Assembly (NCBI GenBank): GCA_051453625.1
Contig: JBOZIK010000001.1
Span: 92,333,692-92,397,691 of the forward strand
DNA length: 64,000 nt
Reading direction: 5' to 3'
Source of the DNA: Welwitschia mirabilis
Taxonomy: Eukaryota; Gnetophyta; Gnetopsida; Welwitschiales
Shown here: in pieces, positions 11,580 to 24,359 of the stretch
Layout of the letters: each line of letters opens with the position of its first letter
Numbering within the stretch: position 1 is the stretch's first letter
Notes under the pieces: model-generated
The model's input: only the letters and a program-made list of their open reading frames with translations
Database searches by the model: none
What the model was told of the DNA's origin: nothing
Made by a program: the position numbers and the translations under genes

Positions 11580-12870
11580 TGTTTATATGTAAAAATTGAT
11601 ACATAAAGTAATTACAATTGATTAGTTTAGCATAGGGAGAAATATTAAAATGCAGTTTTTAATAACATATTACTATCTACCTTCCTTTTAGTACTTTTCA
11701 TGAAATTATGGACTTCCCCTTAATAGGAACAGGTATATTAATGGCTTCTAAACAACTATGCCCAAAGTAAAGAAATTCAAGTATCAAACACCAGTGTCAT
11801 CAGTACACTAGCCAGGACTATAGTGTCAATGTCCTTTTGAGGAAAACCTACTACAAACTCATGTTTCTACATCCATTTGGAACATTCATCACAATTAACT
11901 TATGAACTAAGTTAGAAATAATCTAAAATAAATCTTCAAACTTGATGATACATGGAAGAAGTACAAAATGATATGTCATAGTGACATGTGGCGTAATGAG
12001 GATGGTCATGTGGAATGCACATGACATGGCATCCATTGGTAGCAGCATCAACAGTTAGAGGACATATCATCACCATGTTTTCATAAGAAGATGAAGAATC
12101 TTTCTTTATGGCTACATGCTAAAAACTGTAACTTCCTTCTTATGTAACGACCCTTAAGTAACCCCCCTTATGTAACCGCTCATCTAACACATCATAATAA
12201 CACTTAACGCAATCATGAAAAAGCTCTCCAATCCTTCCCTCATTTATAAAAAGGACTGAAGCACCCATTGTAAACATCTTTTGATTGGATTAACATGGAG
12301 AAGACTTGAAGGCTAGGATGTTATGTTGATTTAATAACTTTTCTTAAAGGCAGAATGATCTAAGGCTAGTTAAAGAGTTCTTCTTCTTTACCTTCTTCAT
12401 TTGATGTAATGTATATTTTTTAGATTTTAATTAAAAAATTAGTTTAAACCCTTTCATTATTAATGCAGAAATTCATTTAGTATTAGTAATATTTAGGTAC
12501 TGCTAGTTTAAGAACTAGTTTTAATCCTTTCATTGTTATTACATAATCATTTTTCATTAGCAATTTTTTGATAAAATTAATCCTTCAATAGGTCTTAATG
12601 CTTTCATTGTTATTACATAATTTGTTGGGCACTAGCAATATTTAGGTGAGCTTACTTGATTGTTAAGCTTATGATATAGGAATCATTAGAGCCAAGGTGG
12701 AGAGTTGAATGAATTGATTCAATCTTTAAATCATTTTCATTTCCTTACATCACTAACTAAAGATCCCTTTTATTTCTCAAGCTTTAATTTTTTCATTTTT
12801 TAAGTCTTATTAAAAGTTGAATTAATTATGTATCTTTTATATAGTTACTGCATATATCCCTATGAAAGAA
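11580..12870 (+). repeat. E2 left LTR
   Basis: It starts TGTTTATATG. It shares with the right LTR the blocks CATGAAATTATGGACTT, GTAACCCCCCTTAT, CACCCATTGTAAACAT and AAGACTTG, in the same order. The AAAAAGG at about 12,249 and the GTAAACAT that follows resemble a U3/R boundary. The right end is uncertain by a few bases. Confidence 0.75.
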
Positions 12871-13766
12871 CGATATCAAGTGTTTTACTTAATTTAAATC
12901 TAATTCACTGTTGTTTACAAAATATATTTTGACATCATTATTAGGGAATTTGGCATAGTAACTTCTTCCAGTAATGGGTACTCGTCCTCTTTTCAGTGAT
13001 ACCGAACTAGTCCTTTTTGTTTTTCTTTTTGAGTATTTTCATTTTTTTCTAGTGGTATGTACTAATTCTTTTTCTTTAAAAATTTAACTAGTTCAAATTG
13101 TTGAGTTTAAGCTTTTTTCTAATAGTTAAAACTTTGTTTTTATATCTGATATTTCATGTTGTAAATCTAACAAATTTCCTATAGATGCAAACCAATCTAT
13201 AAAGATTTATTTTATGTGTTGTATTTTTTATTAAGTTTTTATACAATTTTGTAAATTTTTATTTCAGTTTTAAAATTTTTTAAAGGTTTTTAAAAAATTA
13301 AAAACATCTAGATTTTTTTTCTTAAGGTAAATTTAATATGATGTAGTTGTTTTGGTTTTTTGTTAAACCTTTCTTATATCCTGTAACCTGAAACCTATTG
13401 TATTAACCAAGAGAATTATTTATGTTTTTTTTGATCTGTTCTACTCAATTAAACTAATACCATCACCTTCCTTGACTAATAAAACTAGAGTTTCTACTCT
13501 GAAATCTCTATGACTTGAACCCAAACTTTTTGTAACCTCTCTGAATCTTTTTTTTTTTTTTTATTTGCGGGATTCTTCTAAAACTGAGAAAATTCCAGAA
13601 AACATGAACTTTCAATCTAAATAATAATCCATTTTCTTAAACTTAAACCATGATTTAGGATTCTAATCTATTTTAGACATCCTCTAAGCTTCCACTTGTT
13701 TATCCTTAGAGTTTTCAAAATCATGAATAACCTAAATGAATTATAGAAAACAACATTAGACCTAAA
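12871..13766 (+). other. E2 interior, 5' untranslated-like region
   Basis: The segment 12,960-13,100 is similar to 53,220-53,460 in E6; both contain spaced ACTAGTCC / ACTAATTC-like words. No open frame and no convincing primer binding site was found. A poly-T run lies at about 13,550. Confidence 0.45.
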
Positions 13767-14142
13767 AAAACTCTAAGGGATTACCTTCAACATAACTTAT
13801 ACTAATCACAACCACTAGATCCTTTCGATAATAAACACAACTTTGAAGAGTATCCTTAATAGTATCCATACATAGATCAACCTCATTGCAATGTTGAATT
13901 TCAAAATCCATGTGCTGACCATTAGGAGTTTGATTCCTTATCTTCCTTTACTCCTCACAATTTTTATCCTTTATCTTTCTATTCATGTTCATCGTCCTTT
14001 GATCTTTACCCTTCATCTCCCTTCTCATACCCTTTATCATTTGATCATCATCCGTCATCTCGATATGTCTAACAATCCATCTCACCTTTCTTTGAAGATA
14101 CCTTTCAAAGATTCTAGAAGGTGTTGTCAAATCTTGTTCCAA
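13767..14142 (-). pseudogene. Antisense ORF inside E2
   Basis: On the minus strand a frame opens with MEQDLTTPSRIFERYLQRKV at 14,142 and runs 125 codons to TAG at 13,767-13,769. It has one internal stop (near 13,948) and no frameshift. The first half is highly charged (Lys/Arg/Met/Asp) and could form a helix. The second half has NEVDLCMDTIKD and VYYRKDLVVVISISYVEG. A related minus-strand frame occurs at the same relative place in E6 (55,053-54,910), sharing QTP and EV-[ND]-LC. I do not recognise the family. Extra antisense ORFs are known from plant Tat-type gypsy elements, so an accessory element gene is the best guess. Confidence 0.45.
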
Positions 14143-16573
14143 TACACTTCAATTTCACTCTCAATCTTTGGAAGAAATTTCAAATGAAACCAAAAAAACA
14201 TTAAATAAATCCTTCAATAGATAGCCTAAACCAATGTTCAAATCCTTAGGGTCTTAACTAACAATAAGAAGAAGAAAACTTCCTACATTCGTTGAATCTA
14301 GATGCTTAGAAACCCTTGAAGGGATTAATGTGACTAGAACTAATAACACCTAAAACATATCTCTTGGGAATAAGTTAGAACCCCATAAATAAACCAATAA
14401 TAATATCCAAGAAGACATTAAGTTTAGATATTTCTTAGAGAGTGAACAATGAGGTGTAGTTCGATTATACTTTCAAGTATAATTAGACACATCTAACAAT
14501 GATTAATTTGTGATAAGTGAGTAAATATTTGAGGGATACTACAAATTGGAAACCTACACAATAGAGGAAAAACCAATGAGCAATATTGATGAAATAGGAA
14601 ATGAACTTATCTTTAAATCTCAATCCATTTCAATTAAGCAACTACTTGAGGAAGAATCCTTTATCAACCTTAATAAAAAAGAGAGAATTAGCTAAGAGCC
14701 TTTTCATGATTCATCTTTTGATAAACATCTATCTTTTTCTTAATAACCTCTTAATCCAACTATGATATTTTTATCTTTCTTATCTTAATAAGATCTAAAC
14801 TTCAATGACAACAACAAACCCTTTCTGATACCATGTTTTATGAACATTTACCTTCTGTAAAGGTTTTCAATTTACCTTTGTCTTCATCTAAAACATATGT
14901 CTTGCATGAGTTATTAAGAAAGCAAAAACTAGCTAAGGGATGAATAATTTCTGGTTTTGAATGTTTTAATTTTATTGCTAGCATTAATGTTTTTCCATCT
15001 TTTGTGGATTCATGCATAAATATTTATAAGAATTCACTCTCATTATTGAATTCTTTGTGTAATTCATCATCTAAATTTTGCATTCAGTATCTTAAGTCTT
15101 CATGCTTACAGTACCTTAGAAAATCCATTGCAAAATTTTTTGTTTTTTCGTGTACATTTAGATTAGATTTTTCCTTCCTTTTAGAATAAATTTTGATTTG
15201 AAAAAATTAAAAATACTAAAAAATTTTGTGCTTGATACCCTTTCACACCTTAAACTTCCAAGCACTACCAACTTTATAATCACTACCTTAAACATCTTTA
15301 TGTAGGAAATTCTAAGTTCCACCCAAAGAATCAAATAAAACATCATTGCCTTAAAATCCATTTCTCATCCCTTCCACTTTGGTAATTCCTAATAAACTAC
15401 ATTAACTATCTTTACTTCTATTCATTTATAAATTATTTAGATTAGATGATCCTAGTTAATGGTTCTTAACTAATAAATCATTAATAAGTAATCACCTTAT
15501 CATTGTAAATTAGGTAGAATTTAATCTTACTTATAGTTTTTCAAGAAAATGTTTTACTTATTTTTAAGTTAACTTATTAAGGTTTGGTCTCACTTAAGGT
15601 CTTCCAATGGAAAAATATGATTGAATTAAGGTAAAGTTTACTTTCATGCTAAGTTAATTATTTTCAAAGCATTTTATGTGGACAAGAACTATTTTCATTA
15701 GACTAATGAGTCAATGATCCCTTTATGTGCATAAAATGTATTAAAAATGAGAAGAAGTAATTAAAAGAAAATAAAAAATCTCATCTCTAAAAATCACACT
15801 ATTTAATGATAAATTAAAAATTAGATTTAGTTAACTACCTTAAGGCTATGAACACTCATTGGTAATGCAGCTCTCATGATTTATTTTATGATGTGTTTAA
15901 CTACATCAAGGCTATAAATACTTACTAGGAATGTAGCATTAAGTTATTAAAATATCAACATGCTTAACTCTATTGGAAGGATATGTCATAACACTCGGTG
16001 TTCAATTAGAATGAAAAAGGAGAAATTAAAAGATGCTTTTTGTGATTACTTTTCTTAACTTGTGTACTTGAAGATTTTGCTTAACTAATTGTTGATTGCT
16101 TGCAAGTTTCCTTAAAAGACACCATATTTGTTTGATAATGTAATACATTTTAAATTTAAGTAAACTTTACAAAATTTTTAATAAGTATGGTCACTAACTT
16201 AGGTATTCTATCTTATGAATTTGTAAGTGTTGCATGTTTAGTGTTCCCTAAAAATTGCATTTTAGTTTAAGCATTTGCATTGTAGTTTTTCTTCGAATAC
16301 TTGCATTAAAAATCATTTTCTATCCACATAATAAGCTTGTTTTCAAAATCCTTACATCAAATTTTTTATCTTTGTAACTTTGAGAACAAAATTTAATTTT
16401 GACTAGGAGGTATGGCATCCACTTTTGATGCCTATTTATTAAAAACTCTTCAAAAGTTTTTAAAAATGTTACATTATTTTCTTCTTTGTTATTTTTACTT
16501 AGATAATTCTTTAATGTTTACCATTTCTTTATCAACTTTTCTAATGGTCTAATAAAATTCTGATTAGTGGGTG
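14143..16573 (+). other. E2 interior, remainder
   Basis: A short plus-strand frame near 14,566 gives MSNIDEIGNELIFKSQSISI and continues for about 37 codons; I do not recognise it. A two-unit imperfect tandem repeat of about 66 bp lies at 15,831-15,960 (TTAACTAC, AAGGCTAT, AC, TAATGCAG/GAATGTAG). Nothing else could be supported. Confidence 0.4.
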
Positions 16574-17790
16574 TGTTTATATGCAAAAATTAATATATAA
16601 AGCAAGTATAATTAAGCAATTTAGCATAAAAAGAAACATTAAAATGCAATGTTTTATCACATATTAATGTTTTATTTTCTTTTTATTATTTTTCATGAAA
16701 TTATGGACTTTACCTTAACATGAGTGGGTATATTACTATCTTTTGAAAAATTGTGTTCAAAGTGAAGAAATTCTAGCATCAAATGCTGGCACTATGGGCC
16801 AAGACTATTGGCACCATCATCCTTTTGAGGAAACCTTCTTCAAACTCATATTCCTACATCCATTTAAAAAATTCATCACAATTAACTTATAGGCTAAGTT
16901 AGAAATAATCTAGAATCACTCCTCAAACCTAGTAACACATAATAAAAGTACAAAATGACACATCACAATAACATGTGATGCAACAATGGTGATTATGTGA
17001 AAGACATGATATGACATTCATTGGCAGTATCATTAACAGTCATAGGACATGTCATTATTATGTTTGCATAAGAATATAAAAAATCTTCTCCTTATATAAC
17101 CACCCTTAAGTAACCCCCCTTATATAGTCGCTTACTTAACGTATCATGACAACACCTAACACAATCATAACAAAGCTCTGCAACCTTTCCCTATTCTATA
17201 AAAAGGCCTTGAGCACCCATTGTAAACATTTTTTGATTAGCTTCTTATGGGAAAGACTTGGAGGCTAGGATGTCAAGGTTCTTTGATAATCTTTCTTAGG
17301 GGTAGAATGATCCAAATTTAGTTAAGGAGTTCTTCTTTTTTATCTCCTCCATTTAATGTTTAGAAATGTTTAGGTAGGACTAGTTCAAGAATTAGTTTTA
17401 ATCCTTTCATTGTTATTTCATAATCATTTGGAATTAGTAATTTTAGATAGGATTAATTCTTAAGAAGGTCTCATGCTTTTATTATTACTGCATAATTTAT
17501 TTAGCATTAGCAATTTTTAGATAAGCTTACTTAATTGTTAAGTTCAAGATACATGAATCATTACAGCCAAGGTAAAGAGTTAGATAAATTTATTTATCCT
17601 TTAAAGCATTTCCATTCCCTAAGAGTTAGACAAATTGATTCAACTTTTAAAGCATTTCCATTCCCTTGTGTCACCAACTAAAGATCAATTTTCTTTCTTA
17701 AAATTTCATTTTTATGTTGTTTGAATCTTATTGCAAATTGAATCAATTATGTAACTTTTGTAAAGTTACCACATATATCCTGATGAAACA
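16574..17790 (+). repeat. E2 right LTR
   Basis: It starts TGTTTATATG and ends GAAACA. It contains a 46-bp tandem duplication (17,575-17,620 and 17,621-17,666) that the left LTR has only once. Confidence 0.75.
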
Positions 17791-19206
17791 TTGTTTCTAA
17801 GTATAAACTCAAATAAATCCAAATCACTATAAACCTATGACCAATTAACTGTATAATTTTTAAATTTATGATTAATTAATATAGATATGATTTAAGTTAA
17901 CCTAGGGATCTAATATTATTATGTGACATCCTATCTAAAATTACTCTTATTAAGATGAGAGGATTCAAATTAATTGAAATACTTAGGAACACATAACAAT
18001 TAGCTTATGTTTTAGTAGTATAATTACATCTTTTTAGGAAAAGTAAATAATACAATTATTTTTTATAGAACTCAACATAGATTATTTTGTTTTACAAATA
18101 ATAGCGATGTCATACTTTTGTTTTCTATGTTTCTTCCTAATTTTTTATCACATAGGTATATCTTGTATATGGTTAATGAGACAAAAAGCTATTAGAATAT
18201 ATACATGTATATAGGTTTGGGATAATACTAATGAACATAATAGAAGATTGTGACTTCTACTAATGGCATTTTAACTCAATATTTCATTGCCATTTGGATA
18301 TAAGTTGATTCTATTCTAGATTCTAAATTATAATAATTAGGACTACACTTAACTCTAAAGGCTTAAATTCCATCTTGATGTTCCACCAAAATGATGGCAA
18401 ACGATTTGTGATGTGGACGCATGCTTATAAGTAACCTTTTCTTGCTTGAAGTGCCTCAAGATGGTATAACATAATACCTTGATACCAACGGCTTAGGATA
18501 TTAAGTCCAAAAAGGCATATACATGGAAAAGGTAGGACAATTATCATTAAATTCATTTTCAGAAAGATTTTATATAAAAATGTAATGCATTCCTACTTAG
18601 TGATGAAATTCATATATGAGGATGATAATTATTGGGATTATCTTAGTTATCATTCGATGAGGACAACATGCAAGTACATGCATACAATCCTATTAATATG
18701 AATATTTTGTTATTTATTTACTTAAAAAAATAATTCTAATTTCATTGGTCTTTAATATATTAAAACAATTATACATAAAGACAAAAAGATTATATGTATT
18801 ATTTTATTTCATACATAAAATAGAATAATATAGTAGTGAATATGAAATTAGAAGAAATATTCATAGTAATAGCACTATCCAGAGTAGCTCACTATATTAC
18901 GTTAAAGTTCTATTTAAAGAAAAACATTCTATGCATGAAACTTTGTCAATTATAGATCTCCTTTTTTGAAGTTTAACTAATAGATTTTATCATGATAATA
19001 TAATTAATGAGGATAATTGAGAGTAAATGTAAAGATAAATAAGAATAAAAGACATAATGCTTTCTTAAAATTTACATAACTATAAAATAAAAAAATGGGG
19101 GTAAAAATCAAAGGAACTAATTGAGTTAATTAAATTTCTAAAGTGAAACCCCTTTGAATTTCTAAGTCTATGTGTTAAAATAAATATAAGTAAATAAGAG
19201 GTGATA
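17791..19206. other. AT-rich stretch, nothing recognised
   Basis: I see no coding frame, repeat pair or transposon motif here. It is candidate unique intergenic sequence, or too decayed to read. Confidence 0.5.
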
Positions 19207-19209
19207 TGT

Positions 19210-19267
<58 letters not shown>

Positions 19268-19692
19268 ACACNNNNNNNNNNNNNNNNNNNNNNNNNNNNN
19301 NNNNNNNNNNNNNNNNNNNNNNNNNNNNNNNNNNNNNNNNNNNNNNNNNNNNNNNNNNNNNNNNNNNNNNNNNNNNNNNNNNNNNNNNNNNNNNNNNNNN
19401 NNNNNNNNNNNNNNNNNNNNNNNNNNNNNNNNNNNNNNNNNNNNNNNNNNNNNNNNNNNNNNNNNNNNNNNNNNNNNNNNNNNNNNNNNNNNNNNNNNNN
19501 NNNNNNNNNNNNNNNNNNNNNNNNNNNNNNNNNNNNNNNNNNNNNNNNNNNNNNNNNNNNNNNNNNNNNNNNNNNNNNNNNNNNNNNNNNNNNNNNNNNN
19601 NNNNNNNNNNNNNNNNNNNNNNNNNNNNNNNNNNNNNNNNNNNNNNNNNNNNNNNNNNNNNNNNNNNNNNNNNNNNNNNNNNNNNNNNNNNN

Positions 19693-19757
<65 letters not shown>
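19207..19757 (+). repeat. (TG)n microsatellite around a 421-base gap
   Basis: TG dinucleotide runs occupy about 19,215-19,262 and 19,693-19,757 on the two sides of Ns at 19,272-19,692. The left run ends TGTAAATACAC just before the gap. The gap may be all or partly dinucleotide repeat, which is hard to assemble. Confidence 0.95.
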
Positions 19758-19759
<2 letters not shown>

Positions 19760-20590
19760 ATACACACATTCTTTAAATAATTAATCAATCAAACTTAATT
19801 CATGCTAAATAAGAATTTCACTTATTATTCAAGAAGAAAGGGGCCTTAACAAGAAAAGCATAAATTGTAATTTACTAAAGAATACTTACTAAAAATGATA
19901 TAAAATAAAATTATTTTAATTAATATCTATCCTAAGTTCTTAAATTATTACCATAAATTTATTGAATAGATTTTTTATAATTAATGACATGAATTACAAG
20001 TTTTTTAAAATTCTTAAGAGACATCATAACTAAAATTAATAATTATTAAAAATAAATTATGCTAATTTTTATTAAACTATACTCATAATGTAATATCCAA
20101 GAGTTAACTTGACCAAGTTTATATTCCTAAAAATATATTCTTTAAGGTTATACTTTAAGTGTTTAGAATTGTTAAAATACCACACTACATTAAAATAGTT
20201 ATAACTTTTAAATTGCTTTATATTTTTAAGTAATCGAGGACCTCTGAAAATATTATCCAATTCTTTAAGATTTTGACTACTCATTTCTTATAAGATAAAG
20301 TGTCAATTTTATAAATTGAATCAAATTCCTAGTGTTTTATATTTTTATTTTTATGATTCTAATGTAATCTTAGATTTACAAAAAGAACATTATTAGGTTT
20401 TAGACAATATTTAATACATTATGATAATCTTAAATTATGCTTCCATTTTGAAAATTTTGAACTTTAGCTATAATAAGAACATAAAAAACCATAAAGAAAT
20501 CTATATATAATGGATAAAATTAATATAAATAATTAATATAATTTGTATATAGGATATACATAATAAATGTAAACTAATACCAATTAACAT
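19758..20590. other. AT-rich stretch, nothing recognised
   Basis: No supported feature lies between the microsatellite and the E3 LTR. Confidence 0.5.
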
Positions 20591-21650
20591 TATTGCGCTT
20601 TCAATTTGTGGTTATTTGATGGGGTTTTATGAGTTATTTTATAGGACATTTGTATACGTTTTAATGCAATTCTAAGGATTTTAGAGCAATGATAGAAGAT
20701 CTCAAAAATGTGTAATTCTTATCTAGATTTGATGTATTTAAGTCACATTCTGATGTACATAGCTTTGGAGAAGAATTACTGATAAAAACGCTAAGTTTCT
20801 CCTTAAGAAAATGATCAAAGAAAATTGTCGTTCCCTCTATCATCCCCATGACAAGTAGGATAACGACATATTTGCATGCTAACATAGATTGCTAAGTCAT
20901 CATTTGTAATAAGTTGTCATCTCCCTTATCGTCTGGATGATAGTCAGGACGACACTGACATATAACCAACTTTGACAATAACCCATAATTGTTTTGTCCA
21001 TTTCATTTATGTAAAAGAGTGTGTCTAAATGTGTCTTCTATTTGTATTTTTTTGCTATGAGTTCTTATAAATAAGTCATCCTTCAACTCTCCTTCTTATC
21101 TTTGTTGCACCAAAAATTCTCGTGACAAGAGATCGAAGGGTGGAAGATCTATCTCGAGTGTTGTAGAAATACATTCCTTCGATGGAGGACTATGTATCCT
21201 TCATTAAAGCTCAATTATTTTATAACCCAGATAGTGTTACTCTTCTTAATATAAAAACCTTATTTTATTTTCATATTTGTATGATAGTTTCTTTGATAAC
21301 CCTTATAGTCTATGTTACCCTTGATATGGGAACAATTTCTTAAATGATATAGATTATCAAGGGCAACCTTTGTTAAGGCTAAAAGCAAGTAGTGTTAGTT
21401 CATTTTGCATTTCATTTAGATTACGTTGCATCTTGCATTTTCATTACACCTTTTATTTCTCTCATTGTTCTTTATTTCTAGTTTCTATTATTCTTGTGCA
21501 AAGCAATCCGAGTCTCGTCTCATAGTCTTCAACATGAAGACGAAATTTTGGGACTACTCCCACTCATACTAGTGTGCTATATTATGTGAGATATCTATTT
21601 ATTTTATGAATGATAGATTCTTTTTGAACTTAAGCACTTGCACAAATACA
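20591..21650 (+). repeat. E3 left LTR, 1,060 bp
   Basis: It is parallel to 27,314-28,567 and starts TATTGCGCTTTCAATTTG (right copy: TGTTGCACTGCCAATTTG). Two hairpin-like GTCGTCC/GGACGAC modules sit at 20,827-20,866 and 20,914-20,953. A plausible TATA-like AAATAAG lies near 21,070. Confidence 0.85.
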
Positions 21651-21662
21651 CTTTACAATAAA

Positions 21663-21681
21663 TTGCCACCATTACCAAAAA
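21663..21681 (+). promoter_or_regulatory. E3 primer binding site (tRNA-Asp type, decayed)
   Basis: This segment aligns without gaps to the complement of the plant tRNA-Asp 3' end (as I recall it). Eleven of 19 positions match; seven of the eight differences are G to A. It lies 12 bases after the LTR end. Athila-type elements use this primer. E5 has a better preserved version. Confidence 0.65.
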
Positions 21682-21854
21682 AGACTATTGAGGAGTACAA
21701 GGGTTGTCATCATTCAGTTGAGTATATCGAACCTTTGTTCAGTTACTTATCTATAGCAACATTGTATTTTATTAGGATCTGTAGGTTTTATATGTGCAGT
21801 TTTTCAATTCTATTTTTCGGTTTTTTTTTTTGTAAAAATTAGTGGTTGTCTTCT

Positions 21855-22105
21855 CTATCATCCTCATGATCGACAGGATGATAGTATGCGATTTCAGTTT
21901 TTAGTTTTATTTTTAGTTTTTTATTTTTTTCTGCAATAAAATTAGTCTCCATCATCTCCTGTGATGTTTAGACGACCAAGAGGATGATAGTCCTGTTTTT
22001 TGAATTTTTCTACTCTCTGTTGCAGTTTCTATTCTATTTTTGTTTTTCTAGTTTCTATATGTATTGTTCCTTCTATTGTCCCCATAATAGACAAGATGAC
22101 AATCT
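21855..22105 (+). repeat. Hairpin modules in the E3 leader
   Basis: A perfect 9-bp inverted repeat CTATCATCC (21,855-21,863) / GGATGATAG (21,876-21,884) with a 12-base loop is followed by similar modules at about 21,950-21,990 and 22,068-22,105. The same theme recurs in the LTRs, at 25,546-25,700, and in E5. Confidence 0.7.
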
Positions 22106-22479
22106 GTTGTTTTTTAATCTTATTTTTTGTTGTTTACTATTCGCAGGATGCTATAACATGATTAAATCTTAAGAATAAATATCAGAGAGAAAGGCTGCTG
22201 ATAGAGAAGAACATTAAATAAGAATTGGTGGACATAGAAAACAAATTGGAAAAGCAATCTCTGATGCACTCAATCCTTCTTTCAAATTTATTTTTTCTAA
22301 ATCAAAATTTCTTAATGAAAATCCTATAAAAGGAGAGAACCAATTCACAATGTCAAGTACCTCCCATAAACAAAAACAAGTTATGGGATCTTTTACCCCT
22401 AATGCAAACCTCACCCTTAGAGAATTGTTAACCAATAAGAAATAAGAGATTCCAACCCCTTTTGATCTATTCCCAGGAG

Positions 22480-23600
22480 ATGACATTGAGCTTAAAAATT
22501 TAAATTCCTACCCAACTTTTAATGGAGAAGATGATGAGAATCCCCTTCAACACATTATAGACATTGAACAACTAGTCCTTGCCTCTGGAAATGGGAAGAA
22601 AAAAATAACTGATAGGACATATATGATAATATTTTCCATAACATTAAAGGGTAGAGCAAAAAATTAGCTAAAAACAATATCCCACAAAAGCCTAAAAACA
22701 TGGGATCAAGTCTAGAAAACCTTTGTAAAAAGATTTATGAGTGAAAAAAAAGAAGGTAACAAACTTTCAACAAAAATCAAATTAAGACTATTCCTCTACT
22801 TATGAGCATTTCTTTATAGCCTACCATTCTAATCTAGTAGATGCTTTTTCACCAATAAAACTAATAGATTACTTTTATAGTGGGCTAACTCTATACATGA
22901 AACAACTTCTAGATTTTTCTTATGGAGGAAACCTCATGAATTTTACATTAGATGATGCCTGGATAAAATTAAAAGAACTTATGGAGATTAGTCAAACTTG
23001 GTCAACTCCTAAAGAAAATCTAACTGTAGGCCAACTCAACAAAGATTTCAAAGAGGTTAAACAACAAAAAGAGATAGAATCTAATCCTACAAATTTCATG
23101 AGATATTTTACAACAACCTTAGCAAAGTATGAAGAAATGATCATAGATGCCAAAACCACAAATAAAAGAAATGTTGTGCAAACTTGTAATTTATGTGAGG
23201 ATAATTATCATGTCACCATTTCACCAACATACAAAGAAAGAATACATGAAAAAGTTTATGCTTTTAACCAAACATCTCAAAACTTTCAAAATCAAAATCA
23301 GACATAACCGAGATTAAACACTCATTTCTAACATAATTCTCAAGCTTTTAGAAACTAATTCAAAAATTTAAACTCTCAACCAAGATCATCAAACTTTCAT
23401 TATCTAAATGGTCAACTCATAAACCTCATAAAGGAACTTAGAAGAATAAATTCCAACATGAAAAACATGATAAACATCTTTCAATAAATAATATTAACAA
23501 ACTAAAAAACTCAAGAAACTTTAGCAATACAACCTTTACTAAATCCAAATGAACTAAGAAATGATTCTCAGGTTGTAACAAGAAGTGGATAAGAAACAAA
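22480..23600 (+). pseudogene. E3 gag remnant
   Basis: The frame from 22,480 gives SYPTFNGEDDENPLQHI, the capsid start, then ITLKGRAKN and SLKTWDQV and FVKRFMSEKK, all landmarks of Retrotrans_gag. A frameshift near 22,800 leads into a 136-codon open frame (22,897-23,307): FSYGGNLMNFTLDDAW, then CNLCEDNYHVT, a CX2CX4H knuckle whose last Cys is lost. A Gln/Asn-rich tail follows. VVTRSG at about 23,570 is the TRSG motif seen just after gag in Athila-type elements. Stops replace Trp and Gln. E5 carries a colinear copy on the opposite strand. Confidence 0.8.
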
Positions 23601-23983
23601 TCCTCCTTCATGTAAGCCTTCCACCTCTCAAAATGATTTTAGAAATGATAAAGAAGAAGAGGAATAGGGCATTGAAATATTAGAAGATTATAACTTCCCT
23701 TGTCTTATAATCCTTTTCAACAAACCATTCCTTGGCTTGATAGGCTTAACAACAATTCAACTTTCATTGAACATCTAAAATTCTTGATGAAAAATATGAA
23801 CATAAACTTACCCTTTTGAAAACTTTTGCAACAAAATCCTTAGTACTCAAAATTATGGAAAGACTTAATAAGAATAAAATAAAAATGAGTCATTCCTAGC
23901 AAAGTTTTTCTTACTCAATTCCTCACAAATTTAGTGTTACAAAAATCATCTAAATTTAAAGATCTAAGAGCAATAATAATGAA

Positions 23984-24083
23984 NNNNNNNNNNNNNNNNN
24001 NNNNNNNNNNNNNNNNNNNNNNNNNNNNNNNNNNNNNNNNNNNNNNNNNNNNNNNNNNNNNNNNNNNNNNNNNNNNNNNNNNN
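23984..24083. other. Assembly gap, 100 Ns, with duplicated flanks
   Basis: The 362 bases left of the gap (23,622-23,983) and the 377 bases right of it (24,084-24,460) are homologous copies of one segment, clearly diverged. The left contig ends where the right copy ends, and the right contig starts where the left copy starts. Confidence 0.9.
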
Positions 24084-24359
24084 CACCTCTAAAAATAACT
24101 TTAGGAATGATGATGAAGAAGAGGAAGAGGACATTAAGATACTAGAAGATTACAACTTCCCTTCTCTTGACAAAAAGAGAAAGAAAAATACTTCCCAACA
24201 AATCACCCCTAGATGAATAGGCTTAATAAAAATTCAACTTTTAGTCATCATTTAAGAGCATTAATGAAAAATGTAAGTATAAACTTACCTTTTTGGAAAG
24301 TTTAATAGGAAAACCCAAGGTACTCAAAATTATGGAAAAACCTAATAAAAAGAAAACAT

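Larger units (their letters stand above)
11580..17790 (+). mobile_element. E2: LTR retroelement, family III, interior without recognisable pol
   Basis: Two long direct repeats (11,580 to about 12,870 and 16,574-17,790) begin with TGTTTATATG and run in parallel for over 1.2 kb, ending near CATATATCC. The right copy is preceded by a purine run AGTGGGTG that fits a polypurine tract. The right copy ends GAAACA, pairing with the TGTTT start. The interior (about 3.7 kb) shows no gag, RT or integrase on the plus strand but has an antisense frame at 13,767-14,142. A second member of the family is at 51,985 onwards. LTR divergence is large, so the insertion is old. Confidence 0.75.

Noticed and set aside
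13891-14187. 98-codon plus-strand frame in E2
   Set aside because: Low-complexity Ile/Leu/His-rich product opposite the better conserved minus-strand frame.
19080-19788. Long open frames on both strands across the TG repeat
   Set aside because: They are made of Ns and dinucleotide repeat (Thr-His or Cys-Val), not genes.
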